DNA of 64,000 bases from Rathayibacter sp. VKM Ac-2759 (GTDB lineage Bacteria; Actinomycetota; Actinomycetes; Actinomycetales; Microbacteriaceae), in NCBI RefSeq assembly GCF_009834225.1, contig NZ_CP047176.1, forward strand, positions 186,001 through 250,000, read 5' to 3'. The position numbers were made by a program, and so were the translations under genes. Position 1 is the stretch's first letter; every line of letters begins with the position of its first letter. The notes under the pieces are model-generated. The model did no database searches. It saw nothing but the letters and a program-made list of their open reading frames with translations, and was not told where the DNA came from. Of the stretch, positions 6,915 through 15,001 are shown in pieces.

Positions 6915-8090
6915 CTACGGCTGCAGGACGACCTTGATGCAGCCGTCCTCCTTCTTCTGGAAGGTCTCGTAGAGGCCCGGTGCGTCCTCGAGCGGGGCGC
7001 GGTGGGTCACGAGGTCCATGACGCCCAGCGGGTCGCTCGAGTCCTCGACGAGCGGCAGCAGCTCGTCGATCCAGCGCTTCACGTTGCACTGCCCCATCTT
7101 CACCGTGACCTGCTTGTCGAACATCGACTTGAGCGGCAGCGGGTCGGCCTCGCCGCCGTAGACGCCGCTCAGCGAGACGGTGCCGCCGCGGCGCACCAGG
7201 TCGAGCGACGCGGTGACCGCGGCGAGCCTGTCGACTCCGACCGTGTCCATCGCCTTCCGCGCGATCGGGTCGGGCAGCAGGCCCGCCATCGTCTGCGCGA
7301 AGGAGCCCATCGGCGAGCCGTGCGCCTCCATGCCCACGGCGTCGACGACGGAGTCGGGGCCGCGTCCGTCGGTCAGGTCGCGCAGCTGGTCGGCGATGTC
7401 GTCCGAGAGGTCGAAGACCTCGACTCCGTGGCGCGCCGCCATCGCGCGGCGCTCGGCGACCGGGTCGACCGCGAGCACGCGGTAGCCCTTGTGCACGCCG
7501 ATGCGGGACGCGAACTGGCCGACCGGGCCGAGCCCGAAGACGACGAGCGAGCCTCCGTCGGGCACCTGCGCGTAGTCGACGCCCTGCCACGCGGTGGGCA
7601 CGATGTCGCTGAGGAACAGGTAGCGCTCGTCGGGAAGGTCGGTGCCGACGACGACAGTGTTGTAGTCGGCGAGGGGCACGCGGAGGAGCTCCGCCTGGCC
7701 GCCGGGGACCTGGCCGTACATCTTGGTGTAGCCGAAGAGCGAGGCACCCGAGCCGTACTCGGTGACCTGCGTGGTCTCGCACTGCGACTGCAGTCCCCGG
7801 CGGCACATGAAGCACTCGCCGCAGGAGATGTTGAACGGCACCACCACACGGTCGCCGACCTTGAGCTTCGTGATCGCGCTGCCGACCTCCTCGACGATGC
7901 CCATCGGCTCGTGGCCGAGCACGTCGCCCTTGTCGAGGTAGGGGCCGAGGAGGCGGTACAGGTGCAGATCCGAGCCGCAGATCGCCGTCGAGGTGATGCG
8001 GACGATCGCGTCCGTGGGCTGCTGGATGCGGGGGTCGGGAACCGTCTCGACCGAGACCTTCTCGATGCCCTGCCAGGTGAGTGCGCGCAT
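6915..8090 (-). CDS. zinc-dependent alcohol dehydrogenase (formaldehyde dehydrogenase-like MDR)
   Basis: The 391-residue MDR dehydrogenase has catalytic zinc ligands Cys38 (AICGSD), His60 and Glu61 (LGHE), a structural zinc loop SCGECFMCRRGLQSQC (Cys90/93/96/104) and a Rossmann motif GLGPVGQFA. The long insertion (DAVGMEAHGSP, MDTVGVDRLA) resembles glutathione-independent formaldehyde dehydrogenase-like enzymes. The reaction is NAD(P)-dependent alcohol/aldehyde oxidation; the true substrate is unknown. The start MRALTWQG fits the family; longer in-frame extensions run through the promoter. It is divergent from ohr, with a TCAAGC-type promoter upstream. Confidence 0.9.
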   Translation of the reverse strand: MRALTWQGIEKVSVETVPDPRIQQPTDAIVRITSTAICGSDLHLYRLLGPYLDKGDVLGHEPMGIVEEVGSAITKLKVGDRVVVPFNISCGECFMCRRGLQSQCETTQVTEYGSGASLFGYTKMYGQVPGGQAELLRVPLADYNTVVVGTDLPDERYLFLSDIVPTAWQGVDYAQVPDGGSLVVFGLGPVGQFASRIGVHKGYRVLAVDPVAERRAMAARHGVEVFDLSDDIADQLRDLTDGRGPDSVVDAVGMEAHGSPMGSFAQTMAGLLPDPIARKAMDTVGVDRLAAVTASLDLVRRGGTVSLSGVYGGEADPLPLKSMFDKQVTVKMGQCNVKRWIDELLPLVEDSSDPLGVMDLVTHRAPLEDAPGLYETFQKKEDGCIKVVLQP

Positions 8091-8134
8091 TGCCTGCTCC
8101 GTTCTGCCCGGCTGATCACCGGGCGTCGTGTTCC

Positions 8135-8172
8135 ACGCCACACCCCGCGCGCTCCCGGTGGGAGGGGCTTGA
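8135..8172 (-). promoter_or_regulatory. promoter with TCAAGC-N26-TGGCGT layout (minus strand)
   Basis: On the minus strand TCAAGC (8172-8167) is followed after exactly 26 nt by TGGCGT (8140-8135), one base from TAGCGT. The dehydrogenase start at 8090 is 44 nt downstream, almost the same leader length as for the epimerase at 1955. This is the fourth occurrence of the layout. Confidence 0.4.
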
Positions 8173-8270
8173 CGGCACCGCGGTGCTCTTTCCGAGCGGA
8201 TGCTCGGCTCCGAGGCGGCGTGCATCCGGCGTTCACCTCGCACTCGGGTGGGAGGTGGTGGGATAGGGGC

Positions 8271-8690
8271 ATGGATGCTCTCTACACCGCTATCGCCCAC
8301 GCCTCCGGTGGAGGACGCGACGGCCACGTCCGCACCGAGGACGACCGCCTCGACCTCGACACGCGCCCGCCGAAGGAGCTCGGCGGCTCCGGAGACGGCA
8401 CGAACCCCGAGCAGCTCTTCGCCGCCGGGTACTCGGCCTGCTTCCTCGGGGCCCTGCACGGCGCCGGCCGCGAGCTGAAGATCGACACGACCGATGCGGC
8501 CGTGTCGGCGAGCGTCTCGATCGGCAAGAACGACTCCGGCGGGTTCGGCCTCGCGGTCGAGCTCGACATCTACGTCCCGAAGGCCAGCGCCGAGGAGGCG
8601 CACGCCGTCGCCGAGAAGGCGCACACGCTGTGCCCCTACTCGAACGCGACGCGCGGCAACATCCCGGTCGAGCTCAACATCGTCGACTGA
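8271..8690 (+). CDS. ohr: organic hydroperoxide resistance protein (Ohr/OsmC)
   Basis: This 139-residue OsmC-superfamily protein has both peroxidatic and resolving cysteines in the family positions: AGYSACFLGAL (Cys57) and HTLCPYSNATRGN (Cys121). Ohr reduces organic hydroperoxides in the cytosol using lipoyl thiols. The length matches the family. The ATG at 8271 follows GGAGG at 8251-8255 rather distantly; a TAGGGG sequence also lies just upstream, so the start is less certain by a few residues. It is divergent from the Zn-dehydrogenase and closed by a strong terminator. No OhrR gene is adjacent. Confidence 0.9.
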   Translation: MDALYTAIAHASGGGRDGHVRTEDDRLDLDTRPPKELGGSGDGTNPEQLFAAGYSACFLGALHGAGRELKIDTTDAAVSASVSIGKNDSGGFGLAVELDIYVPKASAEEAHAVAEKAHTLCPYSNATRGNIPVELNIVD

Positions 8691-8701
8691 CGCGACTTGC
8701 G

Positions 8702-8737
8702 CGAAGGCCCCCTCCCGCTGCCGGGAGGGGGCCTTCG
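8702..8737 (+). terminator. intrinsic terminator after ohr
   Basis: A perfect 16-bp stem (8702-8717 with 8722-8737) has a 4-nt loop and begins 12 nt after the ohr stop. It is the strongest hairpin of its kind in the first 10 kb. Confidence 0.9.
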
Positions 8738-8758
8738 TCGTCGGTTAGGGTCGGAGGC

Positions 8759-9079
8759 ATGACCGACGACGTGGCGCGCGACGAGGCCGAAGCACGGGCC
8801 GAGCTGGAGCAGATCCGACAGAGCATCGACAACATCGATGCGGCCCTGATCCACCTGCTCGCCGAGCGCTTCAAGTTCACGCAGAAGGTGGGGCGGCTGA
8901 AGGCGGCGCACGGCCTGCCGGCCGCCGACCTCGAGCGGGAGGGGCGTCAGATCGCCCGCCTGCGCGCGCTCGCGGAGGAGTCGCACCTCGACCCCGCGTT
9001 CGCCGAGAAGTTCCTCGGCTTCATCGTCGCGGAGGTCATCCACCACCACGAGCAGATCGCGAGCGGCGCGGCCGACTGA
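8759..9079 (+). CDS. chorismate mutase (AroQ class)
   Basis: The 106-residue all-helical protein has the AroQ pattern: RQSIDNIDAALIHLLAERFK with Arg and Asp at the helix-1 start, then KVGRLKAAHGLPAADLEREG and a C-terminal helix FLGFIVAEVIHHHEQI. It converts chorismate to prephenate for Phe/Tyr synthesis. The start is supported by a TAGGGT -10 box (8746-8751) placed 7 nt before ATG, implying a leaderless mRNA. It is a lone gene between the ohr terminator and a large inverted repeat; no other aromatic pathway gene is near. Confidence 0.88.
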   Translation: MTDDVARDEAEARAELEQIRQSIDNIDAALIHLLAERFKFTQKVGRLKAAHGLPAADLEREGRQIARLRALAEESHLDPAFAEKFLGFIVAEVIHHHEQIASGAAD

Positions 9080-9104
9080 CCTGCTCGTCGGCGTCCGACC
9101 CGCG

Positions 9105-9168
9105 CAAGTGAGGCTGGATGCCCGGATCTCGCGATTTCTCGCGGATCCGCGGCATCCAGCCTTACTTG
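9105..9168. terminator. large inverted repeat between convergent genes
   Basis: Arms 9105-9122 (CAAGTGAGGCTGGATGCC) and 9151-9168 pair with one mismatch, and an inner CGGATC/GATCCG stem continues the hairpin. The element fills the gap between chorismate mutase and the convergent YhgE gene, so it likely ends both transcripts. Confidence 0.75.
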
Positions 9169-9174
9169 TGGCGG

Positions 9175-11400
9175 CTACGCCTCCGCGGGGCGGCGCAGGG
9201 CGCGGACCGTGGTGACGCGGCGGCGGGCGATGGCGGCCACGGTCAGCAGCAGGCCGAAGAGCAGCCAGAGCACCAGGCCGACGACCGAGCCGCCGACGCC
9301 TCCCGAGCCCTCGACCACGCCCGACAGCGCGGTCTGCGCCGCCGACAGCGGCAGGAACCCGAGGGCGTCGTCGAACACGCCGGGCACCGTCGAGATGATG
9401 CCTGCGCCGAGCCCGATGACCGCCGCGAGCATCGCGATGAAGCGGCCGGTCCCTCCGAGCAGGGCGACGAGGCCCTGGTTCACGGCGGCGAACGAGGCGC
9501 CGACGAGCATCGACAGCAGCGCGAACCCGACGAAGGTCCACGGCTCGAGGTCGGCGACGAACTGCATCACGATCGCCACCGCGAGCCCCTGCACGACGCC
9601 GATCACGAGGGCCGGTACGTAGGAGGAGAGGGCGAGTGCCGCGGAGGAGCGCGTCGACGAGAGCGCGCGGTGCGAGAACGCGGCGAGCACGAGGAAGCTC
9701 GCGAGCGCCCCGAGCCACAGCGCGATCGTCGTGAAGAACGGCACGCTCGACGCTCCGAAGAGAGTCGTCGAGGTGCTCGCGTTCTCGACCGGGTCGGCGA
9801 CGACGTCGGCGAGGTTCGTCGACTCCTCGTCGGTGTAGGTCGGCAGCTGCGCGACGGCCGCGTCGAGGCCGGTGGCGAGCGAGCGGGCGCCGTCGGCGAG
9901 CTGCACGGCGCCGTCCGAGACGCCGCTCGCGCCGTCGGCCAGCTGGTCGGCGCCGTCGGCGGCGGAGGAGGCTCCGGTCGCGAGCTGCGCGGCTCCGTCG
10001 GCCGCGGAGGACGCACCGGTCGCGAGCTGGCGGGCGCCGTCGGCCGCGGAGGTGGCTCCGGTGGCGAGCTGCGCGGCTCCGTCGGCGGCCGAGGTGGCGC
10101 CGGTGGCGAGCTGGGTCAGACCGCCGGCCAGAGCTCCCGCGCCGTCGGCGATCCCGCGTGCTCCGGCGGCCGACTGCGCGGTCCCGGCCGCCAGCGAGGG
10201 CTGGCCGTTCGCGCCGTCGTTGATCCCGGAGGAGATGCCCGCGGCGTACTGCGCGGTCGCGCCCGCCTGGTAGAGCGCGCCCGCCTGGTTCGTCGTGTCG
10301 AGCTGCGCGCCGGCCTCGGCGAGGATCTGCGCGCAGACCGGGTCGGTCGCGGCGCACGACTGCGCGAGGGCGGCGATGGTACCGAGGGAGGTGCCGGTGG
10401 TCGTCGCCGACTGCGACGCCACTCCGGCGGCCGTCTGCGCGGTGCCGCCGAGGGCGGAGACTCCGCTCGCGAGGCCGTCGAGACCGTCCGCGAGCGAGGA
10501 CGCGCCCGTCGCGAGGTCGGTCGCCCCGGTCGCGGACTGCTGGGCGCCGGTCGCGAGCTGCGACACTCCGCCCGAGAGGTCGGAGGCGCCCGTGCCGAGG
10601 GCGGCGACTCCATCGGCGAGCGAGGAGGTGCCGGTGCCGACCTGCGCGACTCCGCTCGAGAGGGAGGACGCGCCGGTGGCGAGCTCGTCGATGCCGTCGG
10701 CGAGCGAGGAGGTGCCGTCGGCCAGCGACGACGCACCGGTGCCGAGCTGGTCGGCGCCGTCGGCGAGGGTGCCGGCGCCGTCGGCCGCCTGCCCGATCTG
10801 GTCGTTCAGCGTGTTGAAGCCGACGTAGACGTTCTCGAGGTACGCGGTCGTCAGCTGCGTGTTCAGGAGCGACGTGGCCGTGCTGGTGACGGTCGCCGAG
10901 ATGGCGTCGTCGACGAGCTTCGCCTTGTCGCTCGTCGCGATGTCGATCGTCGCCTTCGTCGCCTCTGCGGCGTCTCCGGAGTAGGAGGTGGCGGCGGCCG
11001 AGAACTCGGAGGGGATCGTCACGACGGTCGCGTAGGTGCCGTCGGCGAGGCCCTGCGCCGCGTCGTCCTTGTCGGTGAGGACCCAGGTGAAGTTGCCGCT
11101 CGAGTCCGAGCCCGAGACGTTGGGCACCGGCGTCGGCGACGACGTGGCCGTGGTCTCGGTGCCGCCGGTGACGAGCCCCGCCGCGAGCTGGCGGCCGAGG
11201 GGCACGGTCTGGCCGTTGATCTCGACCGGGGTGTCCTCGTTCACGACGGCGGCCGTGATCTGGTCGAGGCGGTCGGTCGGGTTCCACAGCGCCCAGACCA
11301 GCAGACCGCCGATCGCGAGGGGCACCAGGACGATGCCGAGAAGGGTCAGCCAGGACACCTTCTTGACGCCGCGGGGGCGTTCGAGGGAGAGCAGAGCCAT
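9175..11400 (-). CDS. YhgE/Pip family membrane protein
   Basis: The 741-residue protein has one N-terminal membrane helix (LTLLGIVLVPLAIGGLLVWA), a domain with the family motif AVVNEDTPVEINGQTVPLGRQLA and a central stalk (about 190-510) of 7/14-residue repeats such as GASSLADG and QLATGASSAADG. Five or six C-terminal helices follow (FFTTIALWLGALASFLVLAA onward). YhgE/Pip proteins are ABC-2-like membrane proteins related to phage infection protein and ESX/type VII accessory EsaA; their role is unsettled. It starts 1 nt after the MMPL-ATPase stop, so the two form one operon and probably one envelope complex. Confidence 0.88.
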   Translation of the reverse strand: MALLSLERPRGVKKVSWLTLLGIVLVPLAIGGLLVWALWNPTDRLDQITAAVVNEDTPVEINGQTVPLGRQLAAGLVTGGTETTATSSPTPVPNVSGSDSSGNFTWVLTDKDDAAQGLADGTYATVVTIPSEFSAAATSYSGDAAEATKATIDIATSDKAKLVDDAISATVTSTATSLLNTQLTTAYLENVYVGFNTLNDQIGQAADGAGTLADGADQLGTGASSLADGTSSLADGIDELATGASSLSSGVAQVGTGTSSLADGVAALGTGASDLSGGVSQLATGAQQSATGATDLATGASSLADGLDGLASGVSALGGTAQTAAGVASQSATTTGTSLGTIAALAQSCAATDPVCAQILAEAGAQLDTTNQAGALYQAGATAQYAAGISSGINDGANGQPSLAAGTAQSAAGARGIADGAGALAGGLTQLATGATSAADGAAQLATGATSAADGARQLATGASSAADGAAQLATGASSAADGADQLADGASGVSDGAVQLADGARSLATGLDAAVAQLPTYTDEESTNLADVVADPVENASTSTTLFGASSVPFFTTIALWLGALASFLVLAAFSHRALSSTRSSAALALSSYVPALVIGVVQGLAVAIVMQFVADLEPWTFVGFALLSMLVGASFAAVNQGLVALLGGTGRFIAMLAAVIGLGAGIISTVPGVFDDALGFLPLSAAQTALSGVVEGSGGVGGSVVGLVLWLLFGLLLTVAAIARRRVTTVRALRRPAEA
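9889..10130 (-). repeat. 42-bp tandem coding repeats in the YhgE stalk
   Basis: Successive 42-nt units encode 14-residue repeats of the type GAxQLATGASSAAD. Related but more diverged units lie at about 10440-10770. They form the predicted coiled stalk and are prone to copy-number change. Confidence 0.75.
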
Positions 11401-11401
11401 G

Positions 11402-14197
11402 TCAGAGGACCTTTGCGATGTCGCGGCGCTCGGCCGCGGAGGAGGACGCGAGCACGTCGCGGCTGTCGGGGAGGAGATCGTCGAGCGCGTCGGCGTCGAC
11501 GGAGGAGGCGATCACCGTGAAGGTGCGGCCCTCCTGCAGAGCGTGGTCGCGCATCGAGTCGAGCTCGTGCCGGATGCCGGCCCGCAGCTGCGGATCGGTG
11601 ACGGTGTCGAGATCGTCGAGGACCAGGATCGGCGGCGCGCTGCGCAGTGCCGAGCGGACCTCGCCCAGCGGGTCGGCCTCGCCGGCGAGTCTCACGAGCC
11701 CGACGCGACCCCGCACGGCGGACGCGCGGATCGGCACGACGAGCCCGTCGACCTTCAGGCGGCCGGAGTCGGGCGCGAGCCGGCCCGCGAGGGTGAGCAG
11801 CAGGGCGGTGCGGCCCGAGCGGTGCGGGCCGTGCACGACGAGCGCTCCGCCGGCGGGGAGCCGCACGGCGACGTCGCTGTAGAGCGGGCCGTCCGGTCCG
11901 TTCAGCGTGAGGCCCTCGGCGGCGACCGCGTCGGTCGCGCCGGGCTCGGGCCAGTCGCGCAGCGCGAGCTCCTTGGTGAGGCCCTCGCCCTCGACGTCGA
12001 AGGACGGCAGGATGCGGTCGAGCCAGCGGGGCATGTGCCAGGCGCGGTCGCCGAGCAGGTGCAGCACGGCGGGCACGAGCGTCATCCGCACGATGAACGC
12101 GTCGACGAAGACGCCCACCGCGAGACCGAGCGCGATCGGCTTGATGCTCGTGTCCCCCTCCGGAACGAAGGCGGCGAAGACCGAGAACATGATGACCGCG
12201 GCCGCCGTCACGACCTTCGCCGAGCCGACGAAGCCCGACTCGACCGCCGCGCGCGCCGAGCGCCCGTGGACGTAGTCCTCGCGCATCCGCGAGACCAGGA
12301 ACACCTCGTAGTCCATGGCGAGCCCGAACAGCACGCCCATCAGGATGATCGGCATGAAGCTGATGATCGGGCCGGTCTTGTCGACGTGCAGGGCGTCGGC
12401 GAACCATCCCCACTCGAACACCGCCGCGACGGCGCCGAAGGAGGCTCCGACCGAGAGCAGGTAGCCGAGCGTCGCCTTCAGCGGCACCCAGAGCGAGCGG
12501 AAGACCATCGTCAGCAGCACCAGCGAGAGGCCGACGACGAGCAGGCCGAAGGGGACCAGCGCCTGGGCGAGACGGTCGGAGATGTCGATGCCGACCGCCG
12601 CCTGGCCCGTCACGGCGAGGTCGACGCCGTACTCCTCCTGGAAGTAGTCGTGCTTGTCGCGGATCTCGGCGACGAGCACCTTCGTCGCCTCGGAGTCCGG
12701 GCCGCCCTCGGGGACCACCTGGATGATGCCGGTGTCGGCGTTCTCGTTCGGCGTCGACAGGGGAACGGAGGCCACTCCGTCGAGACTCTCGATCTCGGAC
12801 TGGAGGTCGGCCATCAGCCCGAGCGGGTCGGTCGAGCCGATGATCGTGCCGGTGACGATGAGCGGGCCGTTGTAGCCGGGGCCGAAGTTCTCGGCGAGGA
12901 GGTCGTAGGTCGTCCGCGCGGGCGTGCCCTCGGCCTGCGAGCCGGCGTCGGGGAGGGCGAGGCGGAGGCTCATCGCCGGGATCGTCGCGACGCCGAGCAC
13001 GCCGACGACGGCGAGGATCGTGATGATCGGGAACCGGGTGACGGCGCGGACCCAGCCGCGGAAGAAGCCGGCGGGGACCGCAGCGGGGGCGTGCGGGTCG
13101 GCGTCGACGGCCGCCTCCGGGTCGGCGTGCGCACCGGCGGCCGCTGCGGCTGCGTTCTTCTTCTTCTTCTTCGGCTTCGGCCGGAGGCGCTCGCCCGCGA
13201 ACCCGAGCAGCGCGGGAGTGAGCGTGAGGGCGATGACCACCGCGATCGCGACTCCGACCGCTGCCGCGATGCCCATCGTGGTGAGGAACGGGATGCCCGC
13301 GACCGACAGGCCGACCAGGGCGATGATCACCGTCAGGCCGGCGAACACGACGGCGGAGCCGGCGGTCGCGGTCGCGCGGGCGGTCGACTCCTCGGGGTCC
13401 ATGCCCTCCCGCAGCTGGTCCTGGTGGCGGCTGATGATGAAGAGGGCGTAGTCGATGCCGACGGCGAGTCCGAGCATCAGCGCGAGCAGCGGAGTCGTCG
13501 ACGAGATCGAGGCGAAGCGCGTGGCGATGAAGATGGCCGACATCGACAGGGCGACGCCGAGCAGAGCGGTGACCAGCGGCATGCCGGCGGCGAGGAACGA
13601 GCCGAAGGTGAGCACGAGCACGACCAGCGCGACGACCAGGCCGATTGCCTCGGTGATCGTGACCCCGGGGATGCTCTGCGAGAAGAGGTCGCCGCCCAGG
13701 GAGACGGTGGTCCCGGCGGGCAGCGACTCCTCGAGGGTCGTGGCCTCGGCCTCCAGCGCATCGACCGACGCGGCGGAGGTGGTCGTGGACGCTCCCTCCA
13801 TCTGGACGGTGATGACCAGGGCGTCGCCCTTCTCGGAGATCGTGCCGGAGACCGTGTCCGAGTACGGGTCGGTGACGGCGGCGACCTCGTCGATGCCCTC
13901 GAGCGCGGTGACCGCGTCGCCGACGGGCCCGCTGATGTCCGCGTCCTCGACGCTGCTGCCGTCGGCGGTGACCACGACGTAGCGGGCGGAGGTGCCGCTG
14001 ACCTGCGGGAAGGTGCGCTCGAGCTGGTCGAGGGCGGTCTGCGACTCGGTGCCCGGGATCGCGAAGGAGTTGTCGGTGCCCTGGTTGAGCAGCAGCGCGC
14101 CTCCGCCCGCGAGGACGACGACAGCGAGCCAGAGGACGGCGACGAGACGGTGGGCGCGGTGCACCCAGCGTCCGAGTCGGTACAGCAGCGACGACAC
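11402..14197 (-). CDS. MMPL/RND-family transporter fused to a C-terminal ABC-type ATPase domain
   Basis: This 931-residue protein has two parts. Residues 1-720 are a full MMPL/RND transporter: two halves of one plus five membrane helices with large outer loops, and the conserved GIDYALFIISR and GLAMDYEVFLVSR segments in helix 4 of each half. A basic KPKKKKK linker follows the first half. Residues about 750-931 form an ABC-like ATPase with Walker A GPHRSGRT (about 790-797, Lys replaced by Arg) and Walker B ILVLDDLD (about 855-862), but no LSGGQ signature. The GTG start has an AGGAG site 6 nt upstream. Divergent from TetR, followed by YhgE. Cargo unknown; lipid or drug export is a family-based guess. 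Confidence 0.88.
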   Translation of the reverse strand: MSSLLYRLGRWVHRAHRLVAVLWLAVVVLAGGGALLLNQGTDNSFAIPGTESQTALDQLERTFPQVSGTSARYVVVTADGSSVEDADISGPVGDAVTALEGIDEVAAVTDPYSDTVSGTISEKGDALVITVQMEGASTTTSAASVDALEAEATTLEESLPAGTTVSLGGDLFSQSIPGVTITEAIGLVVALVVLVLTFGSFLAAGMPLVTALLGVALSMSAIFIATRFASISSTTPLLALMLGLAVGIDYALFIISRHQDQLREGMDPEESTARATATAGSAVVFAGLTVIIALVGLSVAGIPFLTTMGIAAAVGVAIAVVIALTLTPALLGFAGERLRPKPKKKKKNAAAAAAGAHADPEAAVDADPHAPAAVPAGFFRGWVRAVTRFPIITILAVVGVLGVATIPAMSLRLALPDAGSQAEGTPARTTYDLLAENFGPGYNGPLIVTGTIIGSTDPLGLMADLQSEIESLDGVASVPLSTPNENADTGIIQVVPEGGPDSEATKVLVAEIRDKHDYFQEEYGVDLAVTGQAAVGIDISDRLAQALVPFGLLVVGLSLVLLTMVFRSLWVPLKATLGYLLSVGASFGAVAAVFEWGWFADALHVDKTGPIISFMPIILMGVLFGLAMDYEVFLVSRMREDYVHGRSARAAVESGFVGSAKVVTAAAVIMFSVFAAFVPEGDTSIKPIALGLAVGVFVDAFIVRMTLVPAVLHLLGDRAWHMPRWLDRILPSFDVEGEGLTKELALRDWPEPGATDAVAAEGLTLNGPDGPLYSDVAVRLPAGGALVVHGPHRSGRTALLLTLAGRLAPDSGRLKVDGLVVPIRASAVRGRVGLVRLAGEADPLGEVRSALRSAPPILVLDDLDTVTDPQLRAGIRHELDSMRDHALQEGRTFTVIASSVDADALDDLLPDSRDVLASSSAAERRDIAKVL

Positions 14198-14230
14198 GCA
14201 GGTCTCCTGACGGTGAGGGGGGACGGAGGC

Positions 14231-14280
14231 GATACGTCTCTGTATCCGATACGTGAATGTATCCGATACAGTGATGTATC
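14231..14280. promoter_or_regulatory. triple phased operator GATAC-N6-GTATC between TetR and the MMPL-ATPase gene
   Basis: Three copies of the palindrome GATAC-N6-GTATC start at 14231, 14248 and 14265, joined by single C residues, giving an exact 17-bp period. The gap junctions also create GTATCCGATAC twice. The array fills the space between the divergent starts at 14197 and 14317 and is the obvious binding site of the adjacent TetR protein. Confidence 0.85.
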
Positions 14281-14316
14281 TCAATGCCGCTCCGATGCTC
14301 CGGGAGGAGACACAGG

Positions 14317-14958
14317 ATGACCTCCGACGTCCCCGAGACCGCACGCCGCAGTCGCACCCGGGAGCGCCTGCTCGACGCGGCCTACGACGTCTTCGCCGAC
14401 GTCGGCGTGCACACCGCCTCGGTCGAGCAGATCAGCGAGGCCGCCGGGTTCACGCGCGGCGCCTTCTACTCGAACTTCTCGAGCAAGGAGGAGCTGTTCT
14501 TCGCGCTGATGGAGCGCGAGAACACCGCCCGGATCGCGACGCTCGTCGAGCAGATGGGGCACAGCCTCCCGAAGGTGGGCGACGGGCCGCTGACCGCCGA
14601 GACCCTCGCCGTGGTCATCCTCGACTTCCTCCAGGGGCCGTTCACCGACAACCGGCGCTGGTGCGTCGTGCAGTCCGAGTTCGAGCTGCTGGCCCTGCGC
14701 GACCCGGCCATCGCCCCGCAGTACCGCGACTTCTGCGCGGGCTTCGACGCGTCGCTGGTGCAGATCGTCGACGGGGCGCTGCGCCAGGTCCAGCGCGAGT
14801 TCGCGCTCGAGCCGACGACGGCGGTCCGCCTCCTCGTCGCGAGCTACGACGACGCGGTGAAGCAGTCGATCCTCGAGCGCGACTCCGACTCGGGGGCGCT
14901 CGAGCGTCTCCGCAGCACCCTCACCGCCGTCGTCCTCGCGATCTCCCGCCCCAGCTGA
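14317..14958 (+). CDS. TetR/AcrR family regulator
   Basis: The 213-residue protein has an N-terminal TetR DNA-binding domain (SRTRERLLDAAYDVFADVGV; helix-turn-helix VEQISEAAGFTRGAFYSNF, about 43-61) and a variable all-helical ligand domain. The start MTSDVPE follows a GGGAGGAG ribosome site (14302-14309); an upstream in-frame ATG at 14284 lies against the operator array and is less likely. It is divergent from the MMPL-ATPase/YhgE operon across three operator copies, so it most likely represses both directions and is released by a ligand the transporter handles. Confidence 0.9.
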   Translation: MTSDVPETARRSRTRERLLDAAYDVFADVGVHTASVEQISEAAGFTRGAFYSNFSSKEELFFALMERENTARIATLVEQMGHSLPKVGDGPLTAETLAVVILDFLQGPFTDNRRWCVVQSEFELLALRDPAIAPQYRDFCAGFDASLVQIVDGALRQVQREFALEPTTAVRLLVASYDDAVKQSILERDSDSGALERLRSTLTAVVLAISRPS

Positions 14959-15001
14959 GGCCGCGTCCCCGACGGCGGCTCCGCACGACGAGGATGGATC
15001 C

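Noticed and set aside
14284..14317. Upstream start for the TetR gene at 14284
   Set aside because: That ATG sits 3 nt from the operator array without a ribosome site; the ATG at 14317 has a good GGGAGGAG site and the family N-terminus.
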